NCBI GenBank assembly: GCA_021793675.1
Contig: JAJYSG010000006.1
Span: 1 to 62,274 of the forward strand
DNA: 62,274 bases
Direction: 5' to 3'
Origin: Actinomycetes bacterium
GTDB lineage: Bacteria; Actinomycetota; Actinomycetes; Actinomycetales; Cellulomonadaceae
A program made the position numbers and the translations under genes. Positions 49,354 to 59,270 of this stretch are shown piece after piece. Every line of letters starts with the position of its first letter. The first letter of the stretch is position 1. The notes under the pieces are model-generated. The model worked only from the letters and a program-made list of their open reading frames with translations, was not told the DNA's origin and did no database searches.

Positions 49354-49821
49354 GTGACTGGTTCGCCGCTGCGCCGTCTGCTCGCCGTCGCGGTGCTCGC
49401 GCTCGCGCTCGCCGGATGCTCGGCGACGAACCCGATCCAGACCGACAAGCCGTACTCGCCGGGCGACGGGGTGCGCGCGCAGCTCGGCGACATCCGCGCC
49501 GAGAACCTGCTGGCCGTCACGTCCGCGGCCGGCGACCCCGGGGCGCTGTCCGGCGCGCTGGTCAACTCCGGCTCCTCGAACGCCCTGGTGACGCTCACCG
49601 TGGACTCCTCGTCACAGCAGGTCACGGTGCCGGCGCACGGCTCGGTGCTGCTCGGCACCGGCGACGCCACCGGACGCCAGGTGCCGCTGCCCACCGTCAC
49701 CGCCGCGCCGGGAGCCCTGCTCGACGTCGAGATCTCCACCCCGGCGGACGGCAGCCTGCACGTGCGCGTGCCCGTGCTGGACGCGTCGAACCCCCAGTAC
49801 ACCGCAGTCGTCGGCGGCTGA
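49354..49821 (+). CDS. Small lipoprotein, function unknown
   Basis: The protein has a lipoprotein signal ([13 protein letters not shown], Cys22) and a 130-residue beta-rich domain ([37 protein letters not shown]). This recalls the copper-chaperone-like or DUF461-like lipoproteins of actinobacteria, but I see no metal-binding His/Met pattern. The GTG has an AGGAGG site. It stands alone, divergent from carD and convergent with pstB. Confidence 0.8.
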   Translation: MTGSPLRRLLAVAVLALALAGCSATNPIQTDKPYSPGDGVRAQLGDIRAENLLAVTSAAGDPGALSGALVNSGSSNALVTLTVDSSSQQVTVPAHGSVLLGTGDATGRQVPLPTVTAAPGALLDVEISTPADGSLHVRVPVLDASNPQYTAVVGG

Positions 49822-49834
49822 CCCGGCAGGCGCC

Positions 49835-49859
49835 GGGCTGGCCCCCCTGCGGCCAGCCC
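49835..49859. terminator. Hairpin between the lipoprotein gene and pstB
   Basis: GGGCTGGCC and GGCCAGCCC pair over a seven-base loop, 14 bases after the lipoprotein stop and seven before the pstB stop. It serves both convergent genes. Confidence 0.65.
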
Positions 49860-49865
49860 CGACGG

Positions 49866-50645
49866 TCAGCCGAACCGGCCGGAGATGTAGTCCTCGGTCT
49901 CCTTCTCGTGAGGCGAGGAGAAGATGGTCGCCGTGTCGTCGATCTCGATGAGCCGGCCGGGCTTGCCGGTGGCCTCGAGGTTGAAGAACCCGGTGCGGTC
50001 GGACACCCGGGCCGCCTGCTGCATGTTGTGCGTCACGATGACGATCGTGTAGCTGGACTTCAGCTCGGCGATGAGGTCCTCGATCGCCAGCGTGGAGATC
50101 GGGTCGAGCGCGGAGCAGGGCTCGTCCATGAGGAGCACCTGCGGCCGGACCGCGATGGCGCGCGCGATGCACAGCCGCTGCTGCTGACCGCCGGACAGGC
50201 CGGAGCCGGGACGGTGCAGGCGGTCCTTGACCTCTTTCCAGAGGTTCGCGCCGGTGAGCGCCTGCTCGACGAGGTCGTCGGCCTCCGACTTGGGCAGCCG
50301 CTTGTTGTTGAGCCGCACCCCCGCCAGCACGTTCTCCGCGATCGACATCGTCGGGAACGGGTTCGGGCGCTGGAACACCATGCCGACCTGCCGCCGCACG
50401 GCGACCGGGTCGACGTCCGGGCCGTACAGGTCGACGCCGTCCATCGCCACGGTGCCCTCGACGCGCGCGCCCGGGATGACCTCGTGCATGCGGTTGATCG
50501 AACGCAGGAACGTCGACTTGCCGCAGCCCGACGGCCCGATGAGGGCCGTCACCGAGCGCGGCTCGATCGACATGGTGACGCCCGCGACGGCGAGAAAGTC
50601 GCCGTAGTAGATGTTGAGGTCCTTGGCGTCGATGCGCTGTGCCAC
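49866..50645 (-). CDS. pstB: Phosphate ABC transporter ATPase PstB
   Basis: Walker [18 protein letters not shown], signature [14 protein letters not shown], Walker [14 protein letters not shown] and [15 protein letters not shown] identify PstB. It has 259 residues and powers phosphate uptake with PstSCA. It starts with GTG after a 43-base gap from pstA. Confidence 0.97.
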   Translation of the reverse strand: MAQRIDAKDLNIYYGDFLAVAGVTMSIEPRSVTALIGPSGCGKSTFLRSINRMHEVIPGARVEGTVAMDGVDLYGPDVDPVAVRRQVGMVFQRPNPFPTMSIAENVLAGVRLNNKRLPKSEADDLVEQALTGANLWKEVKDRLHRPGSGLSGGQQQRLCIARAIAVRPQVLLMDEPCSALDPISTLAIEDLIAELKSSYTIVIVTHNMQQAARVSDRTGFFNLEATGKPGRLIEIDDTATIFSSPHEKETEDYISGRFG

Positions 50646-50688
50646 GTGGGTCTCGCTCTCTGCGTTCTTCGGGGGGTCTCGGTGCGGC

Positions 50689-51666
50689 TCAGCGCATCTT
50701 CGGTGCGAACAGCCGGGTCACGAGACGACCCACCAGGTTGAGGATGACGACGATCAGCAGCAGGGTCAACGCCGCGGCCCAAGCCCGGTCGAGGTTGATC
50801 GACACGAGGCAGTCGGTGGCGTGCGGGGCGCAGCGCGCCGGGCCCTGGTGGTACTGGTCGTAGATGAACACGGGCAGCGTCATCATGCGTCCGCTGAACA
50901 GGTTGAAGTTGATCGAGGCCGTGGTGCCGACCGCGATGAGCAGCGGCGCCGTCTCGCCGATGACGCGCGCGATCGCCAGCAGCACACCCGTCGTCAGCCC
51001 CGCCACCGAGGTGCGCAGCACCACCTTGACGATGGTCAGCCACTTGGGGACGCCGAGCGCGTAGGCGGCCTCGCGCAGCTCGTTCGGCACCAGCCGCAGC
51101 ATCTCCTCCCCGGACCGCACCACCACCGGGGTCATGAGCAGGGCCAGCGCCACGGAACCCATGACGCCGAGCCGGACACCCGGCCCGAAGAAGATCGCGA
51201 ACACGGCGAAGGCGAACAGACCCGCGACGATGGACGGGATGCCCGTCATGATGTCGACGAAGAACGTCACCGCGCGCGCCAGGTGGCCCTTGCCGTACTC
51301 GACGAGGTAGATCGCCGCCAGCAGCCCGATGGGCACCGAGATCACCGCGGCGCCCAGCGTGATGAGCACCGTGCCGGCGATCGCGTGGTAGGCGCCGCCC
51401 GCGTCCATGCCGCCCGAGACGTTACGCATCGAGTGCAGCAGGAAGCTGCCGTTGAACTTGGTCGCACCGTTGCGCACCACGGTCCACAGCAGCGACACCA
51501 GCGGCACCGCCGCCAGCAGGAACGCGGTCCACACCAGACCGGTCATCAGCCGGTCCTTGCGCCGGCGGCCCCGATCGACCGAGGCCAGCAGGTCGCGCGT
51601 CACGACCTCCGGACCGCCGACGGTGCGGACCGGGACGGCCGAGCCGGCCGGGGTGGTGGCGCTCAT
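50689..51666 (-). CDS. pstA: Phosphate ABC transporter permease PstA
   Basis: Six membrane helices and the permease loop ([31 protein letters not shown], key words [13 protein letters not shown]) with [12 protein letters not shown] identify PstA. It has 325 residues. Two cysteines in an extracellular loop ([10 protein letters not shown]) are unusual and could form a disulfide. The ATG shares one base with the pstC stop. Confidence 0.95.
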   Translation of the reverse strand: MSATTPAGSAVPVRTVGGPEVVTRDLLASVDRGRRRKDRLMTGLVWTAFLLAAVPLVSLLWTVVRNGATKFNGSFLLHSMRNVSGGMDAGGAYHAIAGTVLITLGAAVISVPIGLLAAIYLVEYGKGHLARAVTFFVDIMTGIPSIVAGLFAFAVFAIFFGPGVRLGVMGSVALALLMTPVVVRSGEEMLRLVPNELREAAYALGVPKWLTIVKVVLRTSVAGLTTGVLLAIARVIGETAPLLIAVGTTASINFNLFSGRMMTLPVFIYDQYHQGPARCAPHATDCLVSINLDRAWAAALTLLLIVVILNLVGRLVTRLFAPKMR

Positions 51667-52679
51667 CAGTTGGCTCCGGAGAAGTCACGGCGACGCGACA
51701 CGATCCAGCGCGCCGCCATGTTGACCACCATGGTGATGACGAAGAGCGCCAGGCCGGTCGCGATGAGCGTGTTGACCGCCAGGCCGCTCGAGTCGGGGAA
51801 CTTCGCGGCGATGTTCGCGGCGATGGTCTGCAGCACGCCGGAGTCGAAGATCTGGAACGAGAAGCCGGCGCCGGTCGAGGTCGACAGGACCATGAGGACC
51901 GCCATCGTCTCGCCCAGCGCACGGCCCAGGCCGAGCATCGCCGCCGAGATGACGCCGGAACGACCGAACGGCAGCACGGCGGTGCGGATCATCTCCCAGC
52001 GCGTCGCCCCGAGCGCCAGCGCGGCCTCCTCGTACAACCGTGGTGTCTGCTTGAAGACCTCGCGCGAGACCGCGGTGATGATCGGCAGGATCATGATGGC
52101 CAGCACGAGCGCCGTGGTGGCCATCGAGCGGCCGGTGGCGGTGGCCTGCACGCTGACCCCCGGGATGGCGCTCAGCGCGCCGGACACCCACGCCCACAGC
52201 GGCGCGATGCGGGGTGCCAGCAGCTGCGCGCCCCACAGGCCGAAGACGACCGACGGGATCGCGGCGAGCAGGTCGATGGCGAAGCTGACCGGCCCCGCGA
52301 CGCGCCGCGGGGCGTAGTGCGAGACGAAGAGCGCGATCCCCACGGCCACCGGCGTCGCGATGAGCAGCGCGAGCGCGGCCGCGACGAGCGTGCCGAAGAT
52401 CAGCGGGCCGATGTACCCCGCGAGGCTGGTGACGCCGGCCGGGAGGTTGCCCTCGCTCTGCAGCCGGGCGTCCGACGCCGTGAAGGCGGCCCAGCCCTGC
52501 ACCAGCAGGAAGATCGCGACGGCGGCCAGGACCAGGAGCAGCAGCACGCCGGCGCCGGTGGCCGCCCAGCGGAACAGCCGCGCCATGCCGCGCTCGGCGG
52601 TGCCGCGCCGGCGGGCCGGCCGCCGCGTGGCCGAGCCTGCGCGTGGTGGTGGCGAGGCATCGATCGTGGAGGCGCTCAC
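51666..52679 (-). CDS. pstC: Phosphate ABC transporter permease PstC
   Basis: The permease loop EEAALALGATRWEMIRTAVLPFGRSGV and LGRALGETMAVLMV are diagnostic. About six helices follow a 40-residue basic N-terminus. I chose the GTG at 52677-52679 with AAGG eight bases before it; the open frame continues upstream, but through a large hairpin and without a ribosome site. Length is 337 residues. Confidence 0.94.
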   Translation of the reverse strand: MSASTIDASPPPRAGSATRRPARRRGTAERGMARLFRWAATGAGVLLLLVLAAVAIFLLVQGWAAFTASDARLQSEGNLPAGVTSLAGYIGPLIFGTLVAAALALLIATPVAVGIALFVSHYAPRRVAGPVSFAIDLLAAIPSVVFGLWGAQLLAPRIAPLWAWVSGALSAIPGVSVQATATGRSMATTALVLAIMILPIITAVSREVFKQTPRLYEEAALALGATRWEMIRTAVLPFGRSGVISAAMLGLGRALGETMAVLMVLSTSTGAGFSFQIFDSGVLQTIAANIAAKFPDSSGLAVNTLIATGLALFVITMVVNMAARWIVSRRRDFSGAN

Positions 52680-52726
52680 GTGAGGAACCTTCTCATCATT
52701 CTTCGACGGCGTGACCGGGGACGTCG

Positions 52727-52775
52727 CTGCCGGTGGCAGGGTACCCACGCGAGGGGCTCCCCCTGCCACCGGCAG
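52727..52775 (-). promoter_or_regulatory. Large hairpin between pstS and pstC
   Basis: A perfect 15-base-pair stem (CTGCCGGTGGCAGGG and complement) has a 19-base loop. It lies 25 bases after the pstS stop and 47 before pstC. It could partly stop transcription or block RNA decay, so that the binding protein is made in excess. Confidence 0.55.
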
Positions 52776-52800
52776 GTCCGCAGTCATGCGGGCGGCTGGG

Positions 52801-53946
52801 TCAGCCGACCTTGATCGCGGCCACGGCGGCCGCCGCCTTCTGGGCCAGGGTGCCGGTCATCGGCGCCGAGCCCGCGGCCTGCGCGCCGGCCTGCTGGCCG
52901 GCGTCGGACACGATGTATCCCAGGAACGACTTGACGAAGTTGCCCTTCGCCGCGTCGGTGTAGTCCGAGCACGCGATGCCGTAGGACACCATGAGGAGCG
53001 GGTAGTCGCCCGACGTGGCGGCGGTGCGGTTGATGTCCACCACGACGTCGTTCGTCGGGCGGCCGGCGGCCAGCGGCGAGGCGCTGACGACCGCCGCGGC
53101 ACCCTGCGCCGACGGCTTGTTCCACTCGGAGCCGACCTTGATCTTGGCGACGCCGACACCCTGCTGCGGCACGGCCGAGTCGTCGAGGTAGGCGATCGAC
53201 CCCTGCGTGCTCGTCACGACGCCGGCCACACCCGAGTTGCCCTGCGCCGAGTCACCGCCGTTGAGCGGCCACCCGTCGTTGGCGGCGTGGGTCCAGACGT
53301 CCGGCGCCGTCTTGTTGAGGTAGTCGGTGAAGTTGTGCGTCGTGCCCGACTTGTCGGAGCGGTGCACCGTGGCGATCTTCGTCGTCGGCAGCGTGACGCC
53401 CGGGTTGTCGGCGGCGATCGCGGGGTCGTTCCACGTGGTGATCGCGCCCGTGAAGATCTTGGCGATCGTCGCCGGGGCGAGGTTGAGGGACGTGACGCCC
53501 GGCAGGTTGAAGGCCACCGCGATCGGCGAGACGTACACCGGGATGTCCCACGCGCCGTTGGTGCCGCACACCTTCTGCGACTGGGTCAGCTCGTCGGTGC
53601 TCATGGCGGCGTCGGAGCCCGCCCACGCGACGCCACCGGCGAGGAACTGCTGGCGGCCCGCGCCGGAGCCGGCGGGGTCGTAGTTGATCGTCAGACCGGA
53701 GTTCTGCTGCTGGAAAGCGGCGATCCACGCCTGCATCGCCTGCTGCTGAGCCGACGAGCCGGCGCCCGAGAACGAGCCGGTGATCTTCGTGCCCGCGGAG
53801 GTCGTCGCCGCGGACGTGCTGCCGGCCCCGGTCGAGGCCGCCCCGCCGCCCGTCGTCGTGCTGTTGTTGTCCGAGCCACAAGCGGCCAGCGCCAGTGCGG
53901 TCAGGCCAGCCAGCACGGCGGCGCCCACTACGTGCGTTCGCTTCAC
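52801..53946 (-). CDS. pstS: Phosphate-binding lipoprotein PstS
   Basis: A lipoprotein signal (AGLTALALAACGSD, Cys23) is followed by a periplasmic-type phosphate-binding domain with GAGSSAQQQAMQAW, YDPAGSGAGRQQFLAGGVAWAGSDAAM, VHRSDKSGTTHNFTDYL and STQGSIAYLDDS. The 381-residue protein captures phosphate for PstCAB. I chose the GTG start with GGGGAA before it; ATG codons four and five codons upstream are possible. PHO-box repeats lie 90 bases upstream. Confidence 0.96.
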   Translation of the reverse strand: MKRTHVVGAAVLAGLTALALAACGSDNNSTTTGGGAASTGAGSTSAATTSAGTKITGSFSGAGSSAQQQAMQAWIAAFQQQNSGLTINYDPAGSGAGRQQFLAGGVAWAGSDAAMSTDELTQSQKVCGTNGAWDIPVYVSPIAVAFNLPGVTSLNLAPATIAKIFTGAITTWNDPAIAADNPGVTLPTTKIATVHRSDKSGTTHNFTDYLNKTAPDVWTHAANDGWPLNGGDSAQGNSGVAGVVTSTQGSIAYLDDSAVPQQGVGVAKIKVGSEWNKPSAQGAAAVVSASPLAAGRPTNDVVVDINRTAATSGDYPLLMVSYGIACSDYTDAAKGNFVKSFLGYIVSDAGQQAGAQAAGSAPMTGTLAQKAAAAVAAIKVG

Positions 53947-54035
53947 TGTGTTCCCCATCATGTCGTCGTAGCGCCTGGTGCGGCGCTTGTCGGTGCCGAC
54001 GCTAGGGAGCGCAGGTGTCCGGGCCGCCCGCGCCG

Positions 54036-54053
54036 GGTGAACCCCAGGTGAAC
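54036..54053 (-). promoter_or_regulatory. PHO box of pstS
   Basis: On the transcript strand two GTTCACC units are spaced exactly 11 bases apart, with a weaker third unit upstream. This is the direct-repeat operator of actinobacterial PhoP/RegX3-type regulators. Confidence 0.75.
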
Positions 54054-54127
54054 GGTGGGCGACGACTCGGTCCACGAGGTCACGAATCGGCCGACCAGCG
54101 CCCCGCGGGCCTGCGCCCGCGGGCGGC

Positions 54128-54823
54128 TCACTCGGCGGAGAGCTTGTAGCCCAGCCCCCGGACGGTGGTCAGCAGCCGCGGCACCGAGGGGTCGTCTTCG
54201 ACCTTCGCCCGCAGGCGCTTGACGTGGACGTCGAGCGTCTTGGTGTCGCCGACGTAGTCGGAGCCCCAGATGCGGTCGATCAGCTGACCGCGCGTCAGCA
54301 CCCGGCCGGGGTTGCGCAGCAGCAGCTCGAGCAGCTCGAACTCCTTGAGCGGGAAGGCCACCTGCTCGCCGTGCACCCGCACCACGTGCCGGTCGACGTC
54401 CATCTCGACGGGGCCGAGCGTCAGCAGGTCGTCGTCCCCCGGCTCGTCCTGCTGCCGCGCCGCGTCGCCCCGGCGCAGCACCGCGCGGATGCGCGCGAGC
54501 AGCTCGCGCGACGAGTACGGCTTGGTGACGTAGTCGTCCGCGCCGAGCTCGAGCCCGACGACCTTGTCGATCTCGCCGTCCTTCGCGGTGAGCATGATGA
54601 TCGGGACGTCCGAGCCCGCCCGCAGCCGCCGGCACACCTCGGTGCCGGGCAGCCCGGGGAGCATGAGGTCGAGCAGCACCAGGTCGGCGCCGTCGTCGTC
54701 GAACCGGGCCAGCGCGTCCGGTCCGGTCGCGGCGGTCGAGACCTGGTAGCCCTCCTTGTCCAGCAGGTACGCCAGGGGCTCGCGGTAGGACTCCTCGTCC
54801 TCGACGAGCAGGATGCGGGTCAC
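54128..54823 (-). CDS. regX3: Phosphate response regulator (RegX3/PhoP type)
   Basis: The receiver domain has Asp52 in LVLLDLMLPGLPG, MLTAKDGEIDKVVGLELGADDYVTKPYSSREL, and an OmpR-type winged helix with FPLKEFELLELLLRNPGRVLTRGQL and DVHVKRLRAKVEDDP. It has 231 residues. It follows its kinase with a GTGA overlap and lies beside pst and phoU, so it should bind the GTTCACC repeats. Confidence 0.94.
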   Translation of the reverse strand: MTRILLVEDEESYREPLAYLLDKEGYQVSTAATGPDALARFDDDGADLVLLDLMLPGLPGTEVCRRLRAGSDVPIIMLTAKDGEIDKVVGLELGADDYVTKPYSSRELLARIRAVLRRGDAARQQDEPGDDDLLTLGPVEMDVDRHVVRVHGEQVAFPLKEFELLELLLRNPGRVLTRGQLIDRIWGSDYVGDTKTLDVHVKRLRAKVEDDPSVPRLLTTVRGLGYKLSAE

Positions 54824-56040
54824 GGCGTCCTCTCCACGGTGTTCCGTCGGGCGCGGGGGGTGGTGGTGCGAGCGCGCGGGGCGTCGGCCGGTGCGGCCGC
54901 CGGCACCGTGGACGGCGCCGGCTCCTCCGCCCGCGGCAGCCGGAGCGTGAACGTCGAGCCGCGGCCCGGCCGGGACCACACGGTGACCTCCCCGCCGTGG
55001 TCGGCCGCGACGTGCTTGACGATCGACAGGCCGAGCCCGGTGCCGCCGGTGTCGCGCGAGCGCGCCTGGTCCACGCGGTAGAACCGCTCGAAGATGCGCT
55101 CCTGCTCGTGCGCGGGGATGCCGATGCCGGAGTCGACGACGGCGATCTCGACGATCTCCCCGACGGTCCGCACGCCGACGCCGACGCGCGTCGCCTCCGG
55201 CGAGTACGCCACGGCGTTGTCCAGCAGGTTGCGCACCGCGGTCACCAGGAGGTTCCGGTCGCCGAACACGGTGCGGCCGGTCTCGCCCCCCACGTCGATC
55301 GTGATCCGGCGGGCCGCCGCGGTGGTCTGGGCGCGGTCGGCGGCCTCGGCGAGCACCGCGTCGAGATCCACCACCTGCATCCCCTCGATGCCGCCCGCGG
55401 ACTGCAGCCGGGACAGCTCGATGATCTCCTGCACCAGCTGCGACAGCCGGGCGGCCTCGGCGCGCATGCGCCCGGCGAACCGGCGCACCGCCGCGGGGTC
55501 GTCGGCCGCGTCCTGCACCGTCTCGGCGAGCAGCGAGAGCGCCCCGACGGGCGTCTTGAGCTCGTGCGAGATGTTGACGACGAAGTCGCGGCGCATCGTC
55601 TCGACCTTGCGGGCCGTCGTGAGGTCCTCGGCCAGCACGAGCAGGTGCTGCGGCGTCGCCTGGGCGACCCGCACCGACAGCAGCATGGTGCCGGGTCCCA
55701 CCGGCCCGCGCGGCAGCTCGAGCTCGGCGTCCGCGATGACGCCGTCCCGACGCACCTCGGCGACCATGTCCCGGATCGCCGGGTGCACCAGCCGGCCGTC
55801 GCGGACCAGGCCGAGCGCCAGCGCGGGCGGGCTCGCCCGTACGACGCGGTCGTCCGCGTCCATCACGACCGCCGCCGAGCGCAGCACCGCGAGCGCGCGC
55901 ACCAGCCCGTCGTCGAGCTCCGGCTGCGGCTGCTCGGGCAACCGCCGCTGCACCCGCTCGCTGAACCGGAAGGCTGCGGTGGCGGCGACGCCGACGAGCA
56001 GGCCGATGAGGCCGCCGACGAGCCCGCTGATGCCGTCCAC
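54820..56040 (-). CDS. senX3: Phosphate-sensing histidine kinase (SenX3/PhoR type)
   Basis: One or two N-terminal membrane helices (SGLVGGLIGLLVGVAATAAF), a PAS-like region, the H-box FVVNISHELKTPVGAL (His159) and the ATP-binding boxes DNAVAYSPEAT, VVDSGIGIP and GTGLGLSIVKHV are seen. The 406 residues and lack of a large sensor fit SenX3, which senses phosphate through PstSCAB and PhoU. The GTG start is supported by the transmembrane start of SenX3; the open frame upstream enters the promoter region. Confidence 0.93.
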   Translation of the reverse strand: MDGISGLVGGLIGLLVGVAATAAFRFSERVQRRLPEQPQPELDDGLVRALAVLRSAAVVMDADDRVVRASPPALALGLVRDGRLVHPAIRDMVAEVRRDGVIADAELELPRGPVGPGTMLLSVRVAQATPQHLLVLAEDLTTARKVETMRRDFVVNISHELKTPVGALSLLAETVQDAADDPAAVRRFAGRMRAEAARLSQLVQEIIELSRLQSAGGIEGMQVVDLDAVLAEAADRAQTTAAARRITIDVGGETGRTVFGDRNLLVTAVRNLLDNAVAYSPEATRVGVGVRTVGEIVEIAVVDSGIGIPAHEQERIFERFYRVDQARSRDTGGTGLGLSIVKHVAADHGGEVTVWSRPGRGSTFTLRLPRAEEPAPSTVPAAAPADAPRARTTTPRARRNTVERTP

Positions 56041-56112
56041 GCGACCACAGTAGGGCTCGGCGACGTCGCTCTCCCGCGTGGCGCAGGCCCTGCCACGGGT
56101 GCGCCGCCCACT

Positions 56113-56141
56113 GTTCACCTCGTAGGGTCCTACCGTTCACG
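56113..56141 (+). promoter_or_regulatory. PHO box in the senX3-phoU divergent region
   Basis: GTTCACC and GTTCACG lie 22 bases apart (twice the 11-base period), with a degenerate unit between. The regulator probably controls phoU and perhaps its own operon. Confidence 0.6.
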
Positions 56142-56188
56142 TGGCGGTGGGATCCTGGCGACGGTCACCTAGGACGAAAGAGGACGCG

Positions 56189-56857
56189 ATGCGCGAGATC
56201 TTCGACGCCGAGCTGAAGGCGCTCGGCGACGACCTGCAGGCCATGGCCCACCGTGTGCAGCACGCGATCGAGGCGGCCGGACAGGCGCTCGCCACGGCCG
56301 ACCTGGCCCTGGCCGAACGGGTGATCGCCGACGACCTCGCGATCGACCAGCTCAACCGCCAGCTCGACGAGCAGTGCATCCACATGCTCGCCCAGCAGCA
56401 GCCGGTCGCGACCGACCTGCGCGTCATCGTCTCCGCGCTGCGCATGAGCGCCACCCTCGAGCGGATGGGCGACCTCGCGCGGCACATCGCCGAGATCGCG
56501 CGCGGGCGCTACCCGCGGCAGGCCGTGCCGCAGTCGCTCACCGGGACGTTCACCGAGATGGACGCCGCCGCGCGGCGGCTCGCGCAGCGCATCGTCACGC
56601 TCCTGGAGAGCCGCGACCTGGCGCTCGCCGAGCAGATCGAGACCGACGACGACCGGCTCGACGACCTGCACGCGGACTCGTTCACCGCGATGCTCGGCGG
56701 CGGCTGGACCGCCGGCCCGCAGCAGACGGTCGACGTCACGCTGCTGGCGCGGTTCTACGAGCGGTTCGGCGACCACGGCGTCTCCATCGCACGCCGCATC
56801 GTCTACCTCGTCACGGGTGACCTCTCGGCCGGCGAGCCGCTGCACATCCAGGGCTGA
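56189..56857 (+). CDS. phoU: Phosphate signalling protein PhoU
   Basis: PhoU has two three-helix repeats, here with ERVIADDLAIDQLNRQLDEQCIHMLAQQQPVATDLRVIVSALRMSATLERMGDLARHIA (key words VATDLRVIVSALRMSATLERMGDLA) and the second repeat ending YERFGDHGVSIARRIVYLVTG. It links the Pst transporter to the SenX3 kinase and represses the regulon when phosphate is plentiful. It has 222 residues and an AAAGAGGA ribosome site. Confidence 0.96.
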   Translation: MREIFDAELKALGDDLQAMAHRVQHAIEAAGQALATADLALAERVIADDLAIDQLNRQLDEQCIHMLAQQQPVATDLRVIVSALRMSATLERMGDLARHIAEIARGRYPRQAVPQSLTGTFTEMDAAARRLAQRIVTLLESRDLALAEQIETDDDRLDDLHADSFTAMLGGGWTAGPQQTVDVTLLARFYERFGDHGVSIARRIVYLVTGDLSAGEPLHIQG

Positions 56858-56996
56858 CCGGCCGGCCACCGGGCGGGTTCTGCGGGCGCATGTCCCGCGC
56901 GCACCGTGCCCCAGCCCTGGGCACGTCCCGGGCGAGTGCCGGACACGTCGCGCACGCGTCCCCGCGCACGTGCTGCGGATCTCCTGCAGACGCGAA

Positions 56997-57028
56997 CGGC
57001 GGCGCCCCCTTCCTCAGGGGCGCCGCCG
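56997..57028. terminator. Hairpin between phoU and gpmA
   Basis: CGGCGGCGCCCC and GGGGCGCCGCCG form a 12-base-pair stem over eight bases, 15 bases after the gpmA stop on its strand and 139 after the phoU stop. Confidence 0.7.
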
Positions 57029-57043
57029 TCGGTCGTCGGGCCG

Positions 57044-57784
57044 CTACTTGCCCTGGTTGGCCACCGCGGCGATGGACGCGGCCGCGGCGTCGGGGTCGAG
57101 GTAGCTGCCCCCGGGGTTCGTCGGCTTCAGCGTCGCCTCGTCGAGCGTGTAGACCAGCGGGATGCCGGTCGGGATGTTGATGCCGGCGATGGTCGCGTCG
57201 TCGACGTCGTCGAGGTACTTGACGATGGCGCGGATCGAGTTGCCGTGCGCGGCGACCAGCACCGTCTTGCCGGCCTGCAGGTCCGGCACGAGGTCGGAGT
57301 GCCAGTACGGCAGCGCCCGCTCGAGCACCTGCTTGAGGGCCTCGGCACGCGGGATCGGCTCGCCGGCGTAGCGCGGGTCGCCGTCCTGGGAGAATTCGGA
57401 GCCCAGCTCGACGTCCGGCGGCGGCACGTCGTACGAGCGGCGCCAGAGCATGAACTGCTCCTCGCCGTACTCGTCGCGGATCTGCTTCTTGTCCTTGCCC
57501 TGCAGCGCGCCGTAGTGCCGCTCGTTGAGCCGCCAGCTGCGCTTGACAGGGATCCACAGCAAGTCGGCGACGTCGAGCGCGTAGTTCGCCGTGGTGATGG
57601 CCCGGCGCAGCAGCGACGTGTGCACGACGTCCGGGGCGATGCCGGCGTCCTTGAGGAGCTGGCCGCCACGCTTGGCCTCCTCGACACCCTTCTCCGACAG
57701 GGCCACGTCCACCCAGCCGGTGAAGAGGTTCTTCGCGTTCCATTCGCTCTCGCCGTGGCGGAGCAGCACGAGGGTGTAGGTCAT
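57044..57784 (-). CDS. gpmA: 2,3-bisphosphoglycerate-dependent phosphoglycerate mutase
   Basis: The catalytic motif [18 protein letters not shown] (His10), [30 protein letters not shown] and [15 protein letters not shown] are all present. It interconverts 3- and 2-phosphoglycerate in glycolysis. The 246 residues match the family. The ribosome site is AGGAGA. Confidence 0.97.
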   Translation of the reverse strand: MTYTLVLLRHGESEWNAKNLFTGWVDVALSEKGVEEAKRGGQLLKDAGIAPDVVHTSLLRRAITTANYALDVADLLWIPVKRSWRLNERHYGALQGKDKKQIRDEYGEEQFMLWRRSYDVPPPDVELGSEFSQDGDPRYAGEPIPRAEALKQVLERALPYWHSDLVPDLQAGKTVLVAAHGNSIRAIVKYLDDVDDATIAGINIPTGIPLVYTLDEATLKPTNPGGSYLDPDAAAASIAAVANQGK

Positions 57785-57818
57785 GGCGTCATTGTCTCCT
57801 GACGCCGGGCGGCGCGGC

Positions 57819-57836
57819 GGGGGACGACCGTCCCCC
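57819..57836 (-). terminator. Hairpin between mshA and gpmA
   Basis: GGGGGAC and GTCCCCC pair over four bases, in the 135-base gap. It may end the mshA transcript. Confidence 0.45.
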
Positions 57837-57919
57837 GGAACCCTCCCGGAACCGTCCGGGCGCCGTACCACCGCGGTCCCGGCGCCGGCGTCACCACAGC
57901 CGGCGGCACCACCCACCCG

Positions 57920-59260
57920 TCATCGCTCGCGGTGGCACTCGGCGGCCACCGCGTAGACCTTGAGCACCTGGTCGGCCGCGCCGTCCCAGCCGAACCGCTC
58001 GGCCGCGGGCCGCGCCGCCGCCGCCCAGGAGGCGCGCAGCTCGTCGTCGGCGAGCGCCTGGGCGAGCACGTCCGCCCACAGCGCAGGGTCGTGCCCCGGC
58101 ACCAGGCGGCCCGACACGTGGTCGTCGACGATCGTCCTGAGCCCTCCGACCGCCGCGGCGACCACGGGCACGCCGCTGGCCTGGGCCTCGGCCGCGACCA
58201 GGCCGAACGACTCCGAGCGCGACGGCATCGCGACGAGGTCGGCGGCGTGGTACCAGCACACCAGGTCCGTGCGGGCAGCCGGCGGGTGGACCACGAGGTC
58301 GGCCCCGACGCCCAGCTCGTCCGCGAGCCGGCGCAGGTCCCGCACGGCCGTCGGGCGCCCCGAGGGACCGCCGAGCACGACGAGCAGCGGGACGGGCCGG
58401 CCCGTGGCGCGCAGCACGCCGAGCGCGCGGACCAGCACGTCCGGCGCCTTGAGCGGCTGCACGCGACCCGCGAAGAGCACGATGTGCCGGTGCCGCGGCA
58501 GCCCGAGGGCGGCGCGCGCGGCGTGGCGGGCACCGGGCGGCCCGGGGCGGAACCGGCGCAGGTCCACCCCGGGCTCCACCACGTGCACGCGCGCGGGGTC
58601 GGCGCCGTAGAGGTCGACGAGCTCGCGAGCCTCCGCCGCGGTGCTCGCCACCAGGGCGTCCGCCGCCCGCACCACCTGCTCCTCGCCGTCCTCGCGCAGC
58701 ACGGGCTCGGCGCTGTCCCCCGGCGCCAGGGCCCGGTTCTTCACGCGTGCCAACGTGTGCGCGGTGTGGACCAGCGGGACGTCCCAGCGGCGCGCGGCAG
58801 CGATGCCCACCTGGCCGGAGAGCCAGTAGTGCGAGTGCACCACCTGGTACCAGCCCGGGTGCCGGGCCGCCTCGGTGCGCAGCACGCCGGCGGTCATCCC
58901 ACACAGCAGCGCCGGCAGCTCGCCCTTGTCGAGGCGCTCGAACGGCCCCGCGGGCACGTGGTTGACGAGGATCGGCGGCGTGACGCCCGGCGGCACCTCG
59001 TCGGCCAGGAGCACCGCGCGGGACTCGTCGCGCGACAGGCTGCGGCCGTCCGCGCCGCGCCCGCCGAGCACCACCGTCTCCGGCTGGTCCGCCGACGTGG
59101 CGCGCGTGAAGATCTCCACGCGCGCGCCCCGGTCGGCGAGCGCCCGGGCCAGCTCCAGGACGTAGACGTTCATCCCGCCGGCGTCACCCGTGCCCGGCTG
59201 GTCGAGCGGGGAGGTGTGGACCGACAGCATGGCGACGCGAGGTGCCTGCTGGATCGTCAC
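57920..59260 (-). CDS. mshA: D-inositol-3-phosphate glycosyltransferase MshA (mycothiol synthesis)
   Basis: MshA joins GlcNAc to inositol-3-phosphate, the first step to mycothiol. It shows the GT-4 pattern with [80 protein letters not shown] and [23 protein letters not shown], all typical of actinobacterial MshA. It has 446 residues and starts with GTG. Mycothiol places the host among actinobacteria and complements the low-molecular-weight thiol chemistry of the sulfur island. Confidence 0.94.
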   Translation of the reverse strand: MTIQQAPRVAMLSVHTSPLDQPGTGDAGGMNVYVLELARALADRGARVEIFTRATSADQPETVVLGGRGADGRSLSRDESRAVLLADEVPPGVTPPILVNHVPAGPFERLDKGELPALLCGMTAGVLRTEAARHPGWYQVVHSHYWLSGQVGIAAARRWDVPLVHTAHTLARVKNRALAPGDSAEPVLREDGEEQVVRAADALVASTAAEARELVDLYGADPARVHVVEPGVDLRRFRPGPPGARHAARAALGLPRHRHIVLFAGRVQPLKAPDVLVRALGVLRATGRPVPLLVVLGGPSGRPTAVRDLRRLADELGVGADLVVHPPAARTDLVCWYHAADLVAMPSRSESFGLVAAEAQASGVPVVAAAVGGLRTIVDDHVSGRLVPGHDPALWADVLAQALADDELRASWAAAARPAAERFGWDGAADQVLKVYAVAAECHRER

Positions 59261-59270
59261 CCCACCATTG

